In this document: in pieces, positions 1-7,325 of the stretch
How the letters are laid out: each line of letters begins with the position of its first letter
How positions within the stretch are numbered: position 1 is the stretch's first letter
Assembly: GCA_027451085.1 (NCBI GenBank)
Contig: DAIDKA010000059.1
Coordinates: 1 to 12,293, forward strand
Reading direction: 5' to 3'
Source of the DNA: Gammaproteobacteria bacterium
GTDB lineage: Bacteria; Pseudomonadota; Gammaproteobacteria; Steroidobacterales; Steroidobacteraceae
DNA length: 12,293 nucleotides
Program-made: the position numbers and the translations under genes
The notes under the pieces: generated by a model
Database searches by the model: none
Told to the model about the DNA's origin: nothing
The model's input: the letters and a program-made list of their open reading frames with translations, nothing else

Positions 1-173
1 ACGGCCCACAGCTCGCCGTCCACGCCCTTGGCCCGCAGTTCAGGGTCGGTCGGGCGCGTCAGGCTGTTGTCGAGGAAGACGAAATAGAAGGACGAGCCGA
101 TCCAGGCGATGCCCGTGACGATGTGGGCCCAGCGCACCAGCAGACTGAACCAGTCCAGCAGATAGGCACTCAT
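1..173 (-). CDS. puuD: Urate hydroxylase PuuD, N-terminal fragment (cut by window edge)
   Basis: The first 57 codons of a membrane-anchored urate hydroxylase (PuuD/DUF989 family), which oxidises urate to 5-hydroxyisourate. The rest lies beyond the left edge. The visible protein begins MSAYLLDWFSLLVRWAH and continues with a hydrophobic segment containing GIAWIGSSFYFVFLDNSL (residues 21-38), then reaches GELWA at 53-57. Both stretches are hallmarks of this family's first membrane segment and following loop. The ATG at 173-171 overlaps the xdhC stop codon as ATGA (173-170), so translation is probably coupled and the start is well supported. A perfect 14-base palindrome sits just upstream of the start. 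Family members usually have several more membrane segments, and many carry a C-terminal cytochrome c domain; neither can be checked here. The neighbours (xanthine dehydrogenase, UraH) fit the assignment exactly. Confidence 0.9.
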   Translation of the reverse strand, partial: MSAYLLDWFSLLVRWAHIVTGIAWIGSSFYFVFLDNSLTRPTDPELRAKGVDGELWA

Positions 174-1252
174 GACAGGCCTGCCGGCAGGCGCGCCGCA
201 CCGAGTCCGCAGCCACCGCACTGGTCCGGCACACACCCGGCAACCTGGACCCCGGCGCCGACCAACGAGCGCGTGGCCACGCAGGCCTCTTCCACGGCGG
301 CGAGTGCAGACAGCTGCAGCAACTGGGCGGCGACCGACACCGCGATGGCCGCCGGCCATTTGCTGTCGATGCCTGCCACGCCGACCGGGCACACCAGGCG
401 CGCAATGGCTTCACCGTCCAGGCCGTCGCGCCGCAGCCGCGAGCGGAAACGCGCCGCCTTGCTGGCCGATCCGATGAGGCCGGTCCAGGCGGCATCCGCG
501 CGCAGGAGCACAGCGCGGCACAGTTCATAGTCCAGCGGATGGCTGTGCGTCATGATCACGAAATGAGTCCCCTGCGGTGCGGCCGCGACCGCGTCCACGG
601 GCCGTTCAAGCTCCAGCAGCCGTGCGCCACGGAATCCGGTCGGGAACTGCAGCGGGCGTGGATCCACCCAGGTCAGTTGCAGCGGCAGCTCCACCAGGAT
701 ACGGGCCAGCTGCCGGCCCACGTGCCCTGCCCCGAACAGCCACACAGCCGGGCGGCAATCGTCCAGCCGCTCATTGAGGGTGACACCGCGCTCCTCGTCC
801 CGCAGTACGCCTATGCTGCCGCTCCGGTCCGACGCCGGCACGAGGCGGCGGATGACACCACCCGCCGCGATCTGACTGACCAGCACGCTCGGAATCATCG
901 CTGCCGCGGCCGCCTCAAGCCAGGGCAGGTCCGCGGCCGTGAAGCAGTCCAGCCACAGCCCGGCCACCCCGCCGCAGCACTGCCCCAGGTCCACGCCCAG
1001 TACCCTGGTCACAAACCGGGCGGCTGGTGCCACCGCCGCCAGCAGCTCGTGCGCGACCGCGATGGCGTCCCATTCCAGCTGCCCGCCGCCAATGGTTCCA
1101 TCAACACCCTGCACGCTCACCAGCATGCAGGCCCCGGGTTCGCGCGGTACCGAACCGCGCGCTTCAGCCAGCACCACACGCACCACGGCCGGCTCGCGCT
1201 GCAGGCGGGTGATGACGCCCCCAAGCCATTCACGCGGCAACAGCGCCTTCAT
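170..1252 (-). CDS. xdhC: Xanthine dehydrogenase accessory protein XdhC
   Basis: Molybdenum-cofactor chaperone of 360 residues that, in the Rhodobacter capsulatus system, binds Moco, assists its sulfuration and inserts it into XdhB. Visible features are the N-terminal XdhC/CoxI domain with ARGSVPREPGA (31-41), TIGGGQLE (53-60) and GQCCGG (90-95), then a C-terminal Rossmann-like domain with the nucleotide-binding loop FGAGHVGRQLA (173-183). Further conserved blocks are TGLIGSASKAARFRSRL (257-273) and CPVGVAGIDSKWPAAIAVSVAAQ (in two pieces, 288-297 and 298-310). The reading frame extends 26 codons further upstream. The ATG at 1252-1250 is preferred because it overlaps the xdhB stop as ATGA (1252-1249), has an AGGG just upstream and gives the usual family N-terminus. 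The C-terminal tail carries a small cysteine cluster (C340, C345, C348), which is worth comparing with other XdhC proteins. Confidence 0.93.
   Translation of the reverse strand: MKALLPREWLGGVITRLQREPAVVRVVLAEARGSVPREPGACMLVSVQGVDGTIGGGQLEWDAIAVAHELLAAVAPAARFVTRVLGVDLGQCCGGVAGLWLDCFTAADLPWLEAAAAAMIPSVLVSQIAAGGVIRRLVPASDRSGSIGVLRDEERGVTLNERLDDCRPAVWLFGAGHVGRQLARILVELPLQLTWVDPRPLQFPTGFRGARLLELERPVDAVAAAPQGTHFVIMTHSHPLDYELCRAVLLRADAAWTGLIGSASKAARFRSRLRRDGLDGEAIARLVCPVGVAGIDSKWPAAIAVSVAAQLLQLSALAAVEEACVATRSLVGAGVQVAGCVPDQCGGCGLGAARLPAGLS
179..192. repeat. 14-base perfect palindrome at the xdhC/puuD junction
   Basis: GCCTGCCGGCAGGC reads identically on both strands and ends six bases before the puuD ATG, within the last codons of xdhC. 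As RNA it can form a 5-bp stem with a CCGG loop that would overlap the puuD ribosome-binding area. Chance occurrence is possible in such GC-rich coding sequence. Confidence 0.5.
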
Positions 1253-3546
1253 GTGAACCCTGACCCGGACGCGGACGACTGCAGGCTGCGGATGGCGCGC
1301 AGCACGGCCTCCGGGGTCGCAGGAGCGCACAAGTCCATCCCCGCCGCGCCGTCCCCGCAGCTCGCGACCGCATCCTTGATGGCCAGCAGCACCGAGATCG
1401 CAAGCATGAAGGGTGGTTCGCCCACGGCCTTGGACTGATAAATGGTGTCCTCGTGATTTGGATGACCCTCAAACAGGCGTACCGTGGCCCGTTGCGGCCA
1501 GTCACTCGCGGTCGGAATCTTGTAGGTGGAGGGCGCATGCGTGCGCAGGCACCCCTGTGCGTCCCACCACAGCTCCTCGCTGGTGAGCCAACCCACGCCC
1601 TGCAGGAATCCACCTTCGATCTGACCCATGTCTATGGCTTCGTTCAAGGAACAGCCGACGTCATGGAGAATGTCCACGTTCAGCAGCCTGAATTCACCGG
1701 TCAGGGTGTCGACAGCGACCTCGCTGACGGCGGCGCCATAGGCGAAGTAGAAAAACGGCCGCCCGCTCATGGCTGTGTTGTTCCACTCGATGCGCGGCGT
1801 ACGGTAGTACCCCGTCGAGGACAGGGGAACGCGCGCGCGATGGGCACGGTCTGCCAGTTCACCAAAACCGAGCACCGTGTCACCCGCGCGCACCTGCCCG
1901 TCGTGGAACCGCACCTGCTCGGCGGCAACACCGAAAGTCAATCCCGCGAACCGGGCGAGGCGCTCGCGGATGGCGCACGCGGCGGCCTGCGCGGCCTTGC
2001 CGTTCAGATCCGAACCGGACGAAGCAGCGGTCGCGGAGGTGTTGGGCACCACGGAGGTGTCGGTGGCGGAGACACGGACGGCGGACAGCGGCAGGCCGAG
2101 CTCGCGCGCAACCACCTGGGCCACCTTGGTGAACAGCCCCTGGCCCATTTCCGTGCCGCCATGATTCAGCAGCACGGTGCCGTCGGTATAGACATTGACC
2201 AGCGCTCCGGCCTGATTGAACTGCGTGGCCGTGAAGGAGATTCCAAACTTCACCGGCGAGAGCGCGATCCCGCGCCGGATCACGGGCCCGGTCGCGTTCC
2301 AGGCGGCGATGCGCTCGCGGCGCCCGGCATAATCACTGCTGCGCGCAACTTCATCGATAATGGGCTGCAGCAGGTTGCCCTCCACCACCTGCCCGTAAGG
2401 GGTGACGTTGCGCTCTTTGCTGCCGTACAGATTGCGCCGGCGCACCGCCAGGGGGTCCAGCCTCAGTCGTCGCGCCACCTCGTCCAGCACCTGTTCGATG
2501 ACCACCATGCCCTGGGGCGCGCCAAAGCCGCGGAAGGCCGTATTGGACACCGTGTGGGTCCGACAGCGGTGCGAGACGACCTCGACGTGCTCCAGCCAGT
2601 AGGCGTTGTCGATGTGCAGCACCGCCCGGTCATTCACCGGACCGGACAGATCGGCGGAATAACCACAGCGCGAGGCCAGCATCACGGTCAGCGCCAGGAT
2701 ACGGCCGTCAGCGTCAAAACCGACCTCGTAGTCGGCCAGGAAGTCATGACGTTTGCCTGTCATGAGCATGTCGTCATCGCGGTCCAACCGCAGCTTCACC
2801 GGGCGCCCGGCCTTGTGCGCCAGCACCGCGGCCGCGGAGGCGATCAGTGCCGGCTGCGTCTCCTTGCCACCGAAGCCGCCGCCCATGCGGCGGCACTGCA
2901 CTGTCACCAGGTGCAACGGCCTGCCGAGCGCGTGCGCCACCACATGTTGCACCTCGGACGGGTGCTGGGTGGAACTGTGCACCAGCATGCCACCGTCCTC
3001 CTGTGGAACTGCGATGGCGATCTGGCCCTCAAGATAGAAATGGTCCTGCCCGCCCAGGACCACCGTGCCTGACAGGCGGTATGGCGCCCGTTCCAGCACC
3101 TCGCGCGGACAGCCGCGCGTCAGGCTGCGCGAAGGCAGCACGTAGCTGCCTGCCGCGAGGGCGGCGCGGATGTCCAGCAGCGCCGCAAGGGGCTCGCATT
3201 CGATGCGGACAAGACGGGCGGCACGCCGCGCCGCGGCATGAGTGGCTGCCGCCACCGCGAACAGCGGCTGGCCCGCGTACTGCACCCGGTCCTGCGCGAA
3301 GATGGGGTCATCGTGCGCCGATCCGCTGTAGTTGTTGTCACCCGGGACATCGTCGGCCGTGGCCACCACCACCCCCGGCAGCGTGATCACCGGCGCCAGG
3401 TCGAGCCGCACAATACGGCCGTGAGCAATGCCGCTCTTGCCGAATGCGGCATGCAGCGTGCCCGATGGCAGCGCAATGTCATCAGCGTAATGCGCACGGC
3501 CGCTGACGTGCAGGTGGGCGCTTTCATGCCGGGGTGCGCTGCTCAT
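1249..3546 (-). CDS. xdhB: Xanthine dehydrogenase, molybdopterin-binding subunit XdhB
   Basis: Large catalytic subunit (765 aa, about the R. capsulatus XdhB length), which hydroxylates hypoxanthine to xanthine and xanthine to urate at a Mo centre in the cytoplasm. Diagnostic segments are GGQDHFYLEG (165-174), MGGGFGGKE (221-229), TAFRGFGAPQG (336-346), GISFT (435-439), NHGGTEMGQG (461-470) and KAVGEPP (706-712). By family alignment from memory, E710 is the catalytic glutamate, E229 and R339 correspond to the purine-positioning Glu802 and Arg880 of bovine XDH, and F438 matches Phe1009 stacked over the substrate. These residues separate true xanthine dehydrogenase from CO, aldehyde or nicotinate hydroxylases of the same superfamily. 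The ATG lies 6 bases after the xdhA stop, with a GAGG-type ribosome site in the gap. The stop overlaps xdhC. The protein should form a heterotetramer with XdhA. Confidence 0.97.
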   Translation of the reverse strand: MSSAPRHESAHLHVSGRAHYADDIALPSGTLHAAFGKSGIAHGRIVRLDLAPVITLPGVVVATADDVPGDNNYSGSAHDDPIFAQDRVQYAGQPLFAVAAATHAAARRAARLVRIECEPLAALLDIRAALAAGSYVLPSRSLTRGCPREVLERAPYRLSGTVVLGGQDHFYLEGQIAIAVPQEDGGMLVHSSTQHPSEVQHVVAHALGRPLHLVTVQCRRMGGGFGGKETQPALIASAAAVLAHKAGRPVKLRLDRDDDMLMTGKRHDFLADYEVGFDADGRILALTVMLASRCGYSADLSGPVNDRAVLHIDNAYWLEHVEVVSHRCRTHTVSNTAFRGFGAPQGMVVIEQVLDEVARRLRLDPLAVRRRNLYGSKERNVTPYGQVVEGNLLQPIIDEVARSSDYAGRRERIAAWNATGPVIRRGIALSPVKFGISFTATQFNQAGALVNVYTDGTVLLNHGGTEMGQGLFTKVAQVVARELGLPLSAVRVSATDTSVVPNTSATAASSGSDLNGKAAQAAACAIRERLARFAGLTFGVAAEQVRFHDGQVRAGDTVLGFGELADRAHRARVPLSSTGYYRTPRIEWNNTAMSGRPFFYFAYGAAVSEVAVDTLTGEFRLLNVDILHDVGCSLNEAIDMGQIEGGFLQGVGWLTSEELWWDAQGCLRTHAPSTYKIPTASDWPQRATVRLFEGHPNHEDTIYQSKAVGEPPFMLAISVLLAIKDAVASCGDGAAGMDLCAPATPEAVLRAIRSLQSSASGSGFT

Positions 3547-3552
3547 CCGCCC

Positions 3553-5037
3553 TCACACCGGTCCGAGCGCATCGACGCGCACCGGACCGGCGCCCGAATG
3601 TTCCACGTAAAGGCGCCGCAGCAGGTTTCCCGCGGCTTCCAGGCGATAGGCGCTGCTCGCGCGCATATCGCCCAGCGGCTGGAAGTCCTGCCTCAGCGCC
3701 AGGGCCGCCGCCTCGGCCGCCGACGCAGTCCAGGCCGCTCCGGTCAGTGCCTTCTCAGCCGCCTCCGCGCGGCGCGCAATGCCGGCCATACCGCCGAAGG
3801 CCAGGCGGACCTCCCTCACCACACCGGCCTCAACCCGCAGCGCGGCTCCCAGGGCCACGGCGGAGATGTCCTGGTCGCTGCGCTTGGACAGCTTGTAGGC
3901 AGCGACCCAGGTTCGCGGGTCCGGCGGCGGAACCTGCACGGACACCAGAAACTCGCCGGGACGCAGGTCCTTCTTCTGGTAGCCGAGGTACCACTGCTCC
4001 AGCGACAACCACCGGGTCTGCGCGCCTGACCGCAGTTCGATCTGCGCGCCGAGCGCAATGAGCACCGGCAGGCCATCACCTATGGGCGAACCATTGGCGA
4101 GGTTGCCGCAGAGCGTGCCGGAGTTGCGTATCGGAGGTGACGCAAAGCGCCGGGCCATCTGCGCGAGCCCGGACCATGCGCCGGCCAGCACGCGCCAGGC
4201 CTCGGCCAGCGTCACCGCCGCGCCGATGCGTATGCCGGTGTCGTCGCGGCGCACCTGCCGCAGTTCCTCCACGGCACTGACATAAATCAGGTCCGGCAGT
4301 TCACGCAGTTGTTTGGTGACCCACAGGCCGACGTCGGTGCCGCCGGCAAGAAGCTGCGCTCCGGGAGCGTCAGTCAAGGCGGCCGCCAGCTCATCCACGG
4401 TGTGCGGGGCAAAGAAACCCTGCAGACGCAACGGCTCCTGCCTTCGCAGGCCCTGCAGTGCAGCCACGCGTTGCGGGTCCGTGGGTGCGTCCCGGTGCCA
4501 GCGGGCGGGCCGTGGATAGTCACCCATCCTCAGGCCGGCCTCGATGATGGGGCGGTAGCCGGTACAACGGCAGAGGTTGCCCGACAGCGCCTGCGTCACC
4601 TGTTCGCGCGCCGGATGCGGGTCGTCCAGATACAGCGCAAACAACGACATGACGAAACCAGGGGTGCAGAAGCCGCATTGTGACCCATGGCAATCCACCA
4701 TCGCCTGCTGTACCGGATGCAGGGCACCGTCCGGGTCCTGCAGACTCTCGACGGTAAGCAGTTCCTGACCATCGATGGTGGGCAGGAACCGGATGCAGGA
4801 GTTGATCGCCCGGTATTCGATGCGGCTGCCATCGGCGGCGAGTTCCCCCAGCACCACGGTGCAAGCGCCGCAGTCCCCTTCCGCGCAGCCCTCTTTTGTG
4901 CCGGTGCGATGCCTGATCTCCCGCAGGTATTCCAGCACCGTCATGGTGCAGGGTACGGCGCGCTCGCACACCAATTGACCATCGAGCAGAAACCGGACCG
5001 CACCCTGATGTTCCCTGCTGTGCCTGGACATGGTCAC
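3553..5037 (-). CDS. xdhA: Xanthine dehydrogenase small subunit XdhA ([2Fe-2S]x2 and FAD)
   Basis: Electron-transfer subunit (494 aa from the GTG) that passes electrons from the Mo centre through two [2Fe-2S] clusters to FAD and NAD+. The plant-type ferredoxin cluster is at C51, C56, C59 and C81 (motif GCAEGDCGACT). The second, helical cluster is at C121, C124, C156 and C158 (motifs QCGFCTPGF and LCRCTGYRPI). The FAD domain follows with LLAGGTDVGL (229-238) and IRNSGTLCGNLANGSPIGD (303-321). The fusion of FeS and FAD domains in one chain matches R. capsulatus XdhA rather than the three-subunit E. coli layout. The frame opens with GTG at 5037-5035, which overlaps the uraH stop as GTGA. An ATG two codons on (5031-5029) is an equally plausible start; neither has a strong Shine-Dalgarno. 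Confidence 0.96.
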   Translation of the reverse strand: MTMSRHSREHQGAVRFLLDGQLVCERAVPCTMTVLEYLREIRHRTGTKEGCAEGDCGACTVVLGELAADGSRIEYRAINSCIRFLPTIDGQELLTVESLQDPDGALHPVQQAMVDCHGSQCGFCTPGFVMSLFALYLDDPHPAREQVTQALSGNLCRCTGYRPIIEAGLRMGDYPRPARWHRDAPTDPQRVAALQGLRRQEPLRLQGFFAPHTVDELAAALTDAPGAQLLAGGTDVGLWVTKQLRELPDLIYVSAVEELRQVRRDDTGIRIGAAVTLAEAWRVLAGAWSGLAQMARRFASPPIRNSGTLCGNLANGSPIGDGLPVLIALGAQIELRSGAQTRWLSLEQWYLGYQKKDLRPGEFLVSVQVPPPDPRTWVAAYKLSKRSDQDISAVALGAALRVEAGVVREVRLAFGGMAGIARRAEAAEKALTGAAWTASAAEAAALALRQDFQPLGDMRASSAYRLEAAGNLLRRLYVEHSGAGPVRVDALGPV

Positions 5038-5375
5038 CCGCCCCGGTATACCGAGTAGCTCCAGGGAGTGATGATCAGCGGCACATGGTAGTGTGCCGCT
5101 GGATCGGCGATACCGATGTGAACCTCCACCTGTTCCAGGAACGCGGGCTCCGGCAGGACGACCCCGCGTTCACGGAAGTAGCGGCCAAGATGATAGGTGA
5201 GCACATAGCGGCCCTGGACGAACACCGGGCCGGACAGCAGCGGCTGCGACACCCGTCCGTCGTGCCCGGTTGAAAAGGTTGCAACCGGAACGCCGGCGGC
5301 ATGGACCTCGATGAGCACACCGCGCGCCGGACTGCCGGCGCTGACATCGAGAACGTGTGTTGTCAGCTGACCCAT
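5034..5375 (-). CDS. uraH: 5-hydroxyisourate hydrolase (transthyretin-like)
   Basis: Small (113 aa) cytoplasmic enzyme hydrolysing 5-hydroxyisourate, the PuuD product, to OHCU. It contains the N-terminal THVLD signature (6-10), GHDGR (37-41) and the C-terminal YHVPLIITPWSYSVYRGG block (96-113). By family knowledge H7, R41, H97 and the C-terminal Tyr-Arg-Gly unit form the active site. The family's usual C-terminal tetrapeptide is YRGS; here it reads YRGG, a mild departure at the last residue. No signal peptide or periplasmic extension is present. It is the first gene of the minus-strand operon, starting 73 bases from the divergent adenine deaminase gene. The ATG at 5375-5373 has no obvious Shine-Dalgarno. 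The stop overlaps the GTG start of xdhA by four bases. The next pathway enzyme, UraD, is not in the window. Confidence 0.95.
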   Translation of the reverse strand: MGQLTTHVLDVSAGSPARGVLIEVHAAGVPVATFSTGHDGRVSQPLLSGPVFVQGRYVLTYHLGRYFRERGVVLPEPAFLEQVEVHIGIADPAAHYHVPLIITPWSYSVYRGG

Positions 5376-5448
5376 CGTTTGATGCTAACGACAATGGCAC
5401 AGCGGTTGCAATCACCACGATGATCATTTGATATACAGTGGAACGCAT
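5376..5448. promoter_or_regulatory. Divergent control region between uraH-xdh-puuD and the adenine deaminase operon
   Basis: The only intergenic stretch here that can hold divergent promoters. It is visibly richer in A/T than the flanking genes. On the plus strand a TTGCAA (5406-5411) could be a -35 element with GATATA (5430-5435) as the -10, 18 bases apart, which would leave a leader of only about 10 bases before the ATG at 5449. TTGCAA is itself palindromic, so it could also serve the minus strand, but a convincing -10 towards uraH is not seen. An 8-base perfect palindrome ATGATCAT (5420-5427) lies between the plus-strand elements and could be a repressor site core. All of this is pattern reading without expression data. 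Confidence 0.45.
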
Positions 5449-6459
5449 ATGGAAGAATTCCTCAGGGCGTTGCCGAAATCAGAACTGCATGTGCACATCG
5501 AGGGTACGCTCGAGCCTGAACTCGCCTTCAGCCTGGCGGAAAAACACGGCATCAGGCTGCCGTATGCCGACGTCAATGCATTGCGCGCGGCATATGACTT
5601 CTCGGACCTGCAGTCGTTCCTGGACATCTATTACGCCGGCGCCGGCGTGCTGCGCGATGCCGCCGATTTCCACGCCCTCACCCGCGCCTACATGGAACGT
5701 GCTCATGCCGACGGCATCGTGCACACGGAGATCTTCTTTGATCCCCAGACCCACACGGCGCGCGGCGTGCCGCTCGCGTCCGTGCTCGAGGGCATCGGTG
5801 ATGCACTGCGGGAGGCACGCGCGCAGAACGGCACCACTCACCGGTTGATCCTCTGTTTCCTGCGCCATCTGAGCGCCGAGGACGCGATGCATACTCTGGA
5901 TGAGGCGCTGCAATTGAAAGCCGGCATAGCCGGCGTGGGTCTGGACTCCTCTGAACTCGGGCATCCACCGTCAAAGTTCGCCACGGTGTTCGAGCGCGCG
6001 CGGGCCCAGGGGCTGCTGGCCGTGGCGCACGCCGGCGAGGAAGGCCCGCCCGGGTACGTGAGCGAAACGCTCGACCTGCTGCGGGTCCGGCGCATCGATC
6101 ACGGCGTGCGCAGCGAGGAAGACCCGGCGCTGATGGAGCGACTGGTCCGGGAGCGTATCCCGCTGACGGTATGCCCGCTTTCAAACGTCAGACTGCAGAT
6201 TTTCAGCGACATGGGGCAACACAATCTCAAGCGCCTGCTCGAACGCGGTGTCTGCGTCACCGTCAACTCCGACGACCCGGCGTACTTCGGCGGATACCTG
6301 CTGGACAACTTCCGCGCTGTCACCGACGCGCTGCAGCTTTCACGCGCTCAGGTCGTGACGCTGGCACGCAACTCCATCGAGGCCTCATTCCTCGATGATC
6401 CTTCGAAGCATCGCTGGCTGCAGCAGATCGACGCGCTTGCTGCGCGGCCGCCCGCGTGA
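5449..6459 (+). CDS. Adenine deaminase (adenosine-deaminase superfamily, PA0148 type)
   Basis: A 336-residue amidohydrolase-superfamily enzyme predicted to deaminate adenine to hypoxanthine, the XdhAB substrate. Zinc and catalytic residues are visible: H14 and H16 in ELHVHIEG, H194 and E197 in VAHAGEEGPP, H218 in RIDHGVR, and D275/D276 in NSDDPAYFGG. The segment GLDSSELGHPPSKF (164-177) and the overall sequence resemble Pseudomonas PA0148, an experimentally studied adenine deaminase, rather than adenosine deaminases, which I recall having a GxDLAG-type sequence at this place. Adenosine deaminase remains the alternative. The start is taken as ATG 5449, seven codons inside the open frame, because the protein then begins MEEFLRALPKSELH as in the family and because the upstream TTG lies in the putative -10 region. 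The Shine-Dalgarno is weak. The stop overlaps the next gene as GTGA (6456-6459). Confidence 0.92.
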   Translation: MEEFLRALPKSELHVHIEGTLEPELAFSLAEKHGIRLPYADVNALRAAYDFSDLQSFLDIYYAGAGVLRDAADFHALTRAYMERAHADGIVHTEIFFDPQTHTARGVPLASVLEGIGDALREARAQNGTTHRLILCFLRHLSAEDAMHTLDEALQLKAGIAGVGLDSSELGHPPSKFATVFERARAQGLLAVAHAGEEGPPGYVSETLDLLRVRRIDHGVRSEEDPALMERLVRERIPLTVCPLSNVRLQIFSDMGQHNLKRLLERGVCVTVNSDDPAYFGGYLLDNFRAVTDALQLSRAQVVTLARNSIEASFLDDPSKHRWLQQIDALAARPPA

Positions 6460-7325
6460 GCATCCCGAATCCGGGCAGGATCGAACCGGTGCTGTGGGAT
6501 GACTGGCACCCGGTGGCGGAACTGGCTGCACTGCGCCACGGCAGACGGCTGGACACGGGCCTGCTGGGCCGGCCCCTGACGGTTACGCTCCGGGCGGACG
6601 GTGCGATCGACGCGTGCAGCGGCCCACATGCACTGCCACATCTCGACACCCGCTACGGCTTCGTCTGGGCCTGCCTCGGCGCGCCTGTGCGGGACATCGT
6701 CAAGTTCGCAGCTGCCGATGAGCCGGACCGCATCCCGGTGACAGGGGGATCGATGGCCGTGGCCGCCTCCGGACTGCGGGCGGTGGAGAACTTCCTGGAC
6801 CTCGGTCATCTGGGCTACGTTCACCAGGGCTATCTGGGTGAGGAACCGCACACCGACATCAAACCTTACACCGTAGGTCCGCGCGAGGGCGGTGGCATCC
6901 GCGCCACCGGATGCCGCGTCTATCAGCCGAGGCCCTCGCCTGCGGACACCTCGGGTTACGAGGTTGACTACATCTATGAGGTGCACCGCCCCTACATCGT
7001 CGTGCTGTACAAGGCCAATCCAGTGGATCGCACGCGCATGGACCTCATTGCGCTGCTGCTGCAGCCGGTGAGCGAGGAAAGCTGCGTGGCACATTCCTTC
7101 ATGTCCTATCCGCCGCACGATGTGAACGAGAAATCGGTGCGCGGCTTCCAGCAGCTGATCTTCGGCCAGGACCGCCCGATCCTGGAAAACCAGCTGCCCA
7201 AGCGACTGCCGCTGGACGCGAAGGCGGAGATCTCCGTGCGGGCGGACTCCTCGTCCGCACACTACCGTCGCTGGCTGAGCCAGCTCGGCGTGCGCTTCGG
7301 CGCCATCCCGCAGGCGCCGGCATGA
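6456..7325 (+). CDS. NdmC-like Rieske-oxygenase catalytic subunit lacking the Rieske cluster
   Basis: A 289-residue non-haem iron oxygenase subunit. The mononuclear iron site is intact: ENFLDLGHLGYVH (111-123) gives the D-x2-H-x4-H pattern (D115, H118, H123), and D239 in FGQDRPILENQ is the likely third ligand, as in dicamba monooxygenase and VanA-type enzymes. The N-terminus begins like a Rieske domain (WHPVAEL, LLGRPLTV, GAIDA), but the CxH and CxxH cluster-binding loops are absent: only 13 residues separate GAIDA (49-53) from YGFVWA (67-72). This is the architecture of NdmC, the catalytic subunit of the caffeine N7-demethylase of P. putida CBB5, and the tail (QDRPILENQ, RRWL) looks similar from memory. 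It must receive electrons from a separate Rieske protein, presumably the next gene. The GTG start overlaps the deaminase stop. The substrate is not shown; a purine is inferred from the neighbours. Confidence 0.85.
   Translation: MSIPNPGRIEPVLWDDWHPVAELAALRHGRRLDTGLLGRPLTVTLRADGAIDACSGPHALPHLDTRYGFVWACLGAPVRDIVKFAAADEPDRIPVTGGSMAVAASGLRAVENFLDLGHLGYVHQGYLGEEPHTDIKPYTVGPREGGGIRATGCRVYQPRPSPADTSGYEVDYIYEVHRPYIVVLYKANPVDRTRMDLIALLLQPVSEESCVAHSFMSYPPHDVNEKSVRGFQQLIFGQDRPILENQLPKRLPLDAKAEISVRADSSSAHYRRWLSQLGVRFGAIPQAPA

Noticed and set aside
539..1438. 299-codon plus-strand open frame opposite xdhC
   Set aside because: Antisense to XdhC, which has clear family motifs; the plus-strand translation shows none.
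1453..3072. 539-codon open frame antisense to xdhB
   Set aside because: It mirrors a strongly supported xdhB gene, has no recognisable domain, and its residue composition (many His, Arg, Gln, Gly) is that of an antisense shadow in GC-rich DNA.
3238..4029. Plus-strand open frame opposite xdhB/xdhA
   Set aside because: It lies across two verified genes and their junction on the other strand, with low-complexity composition and no motifs.
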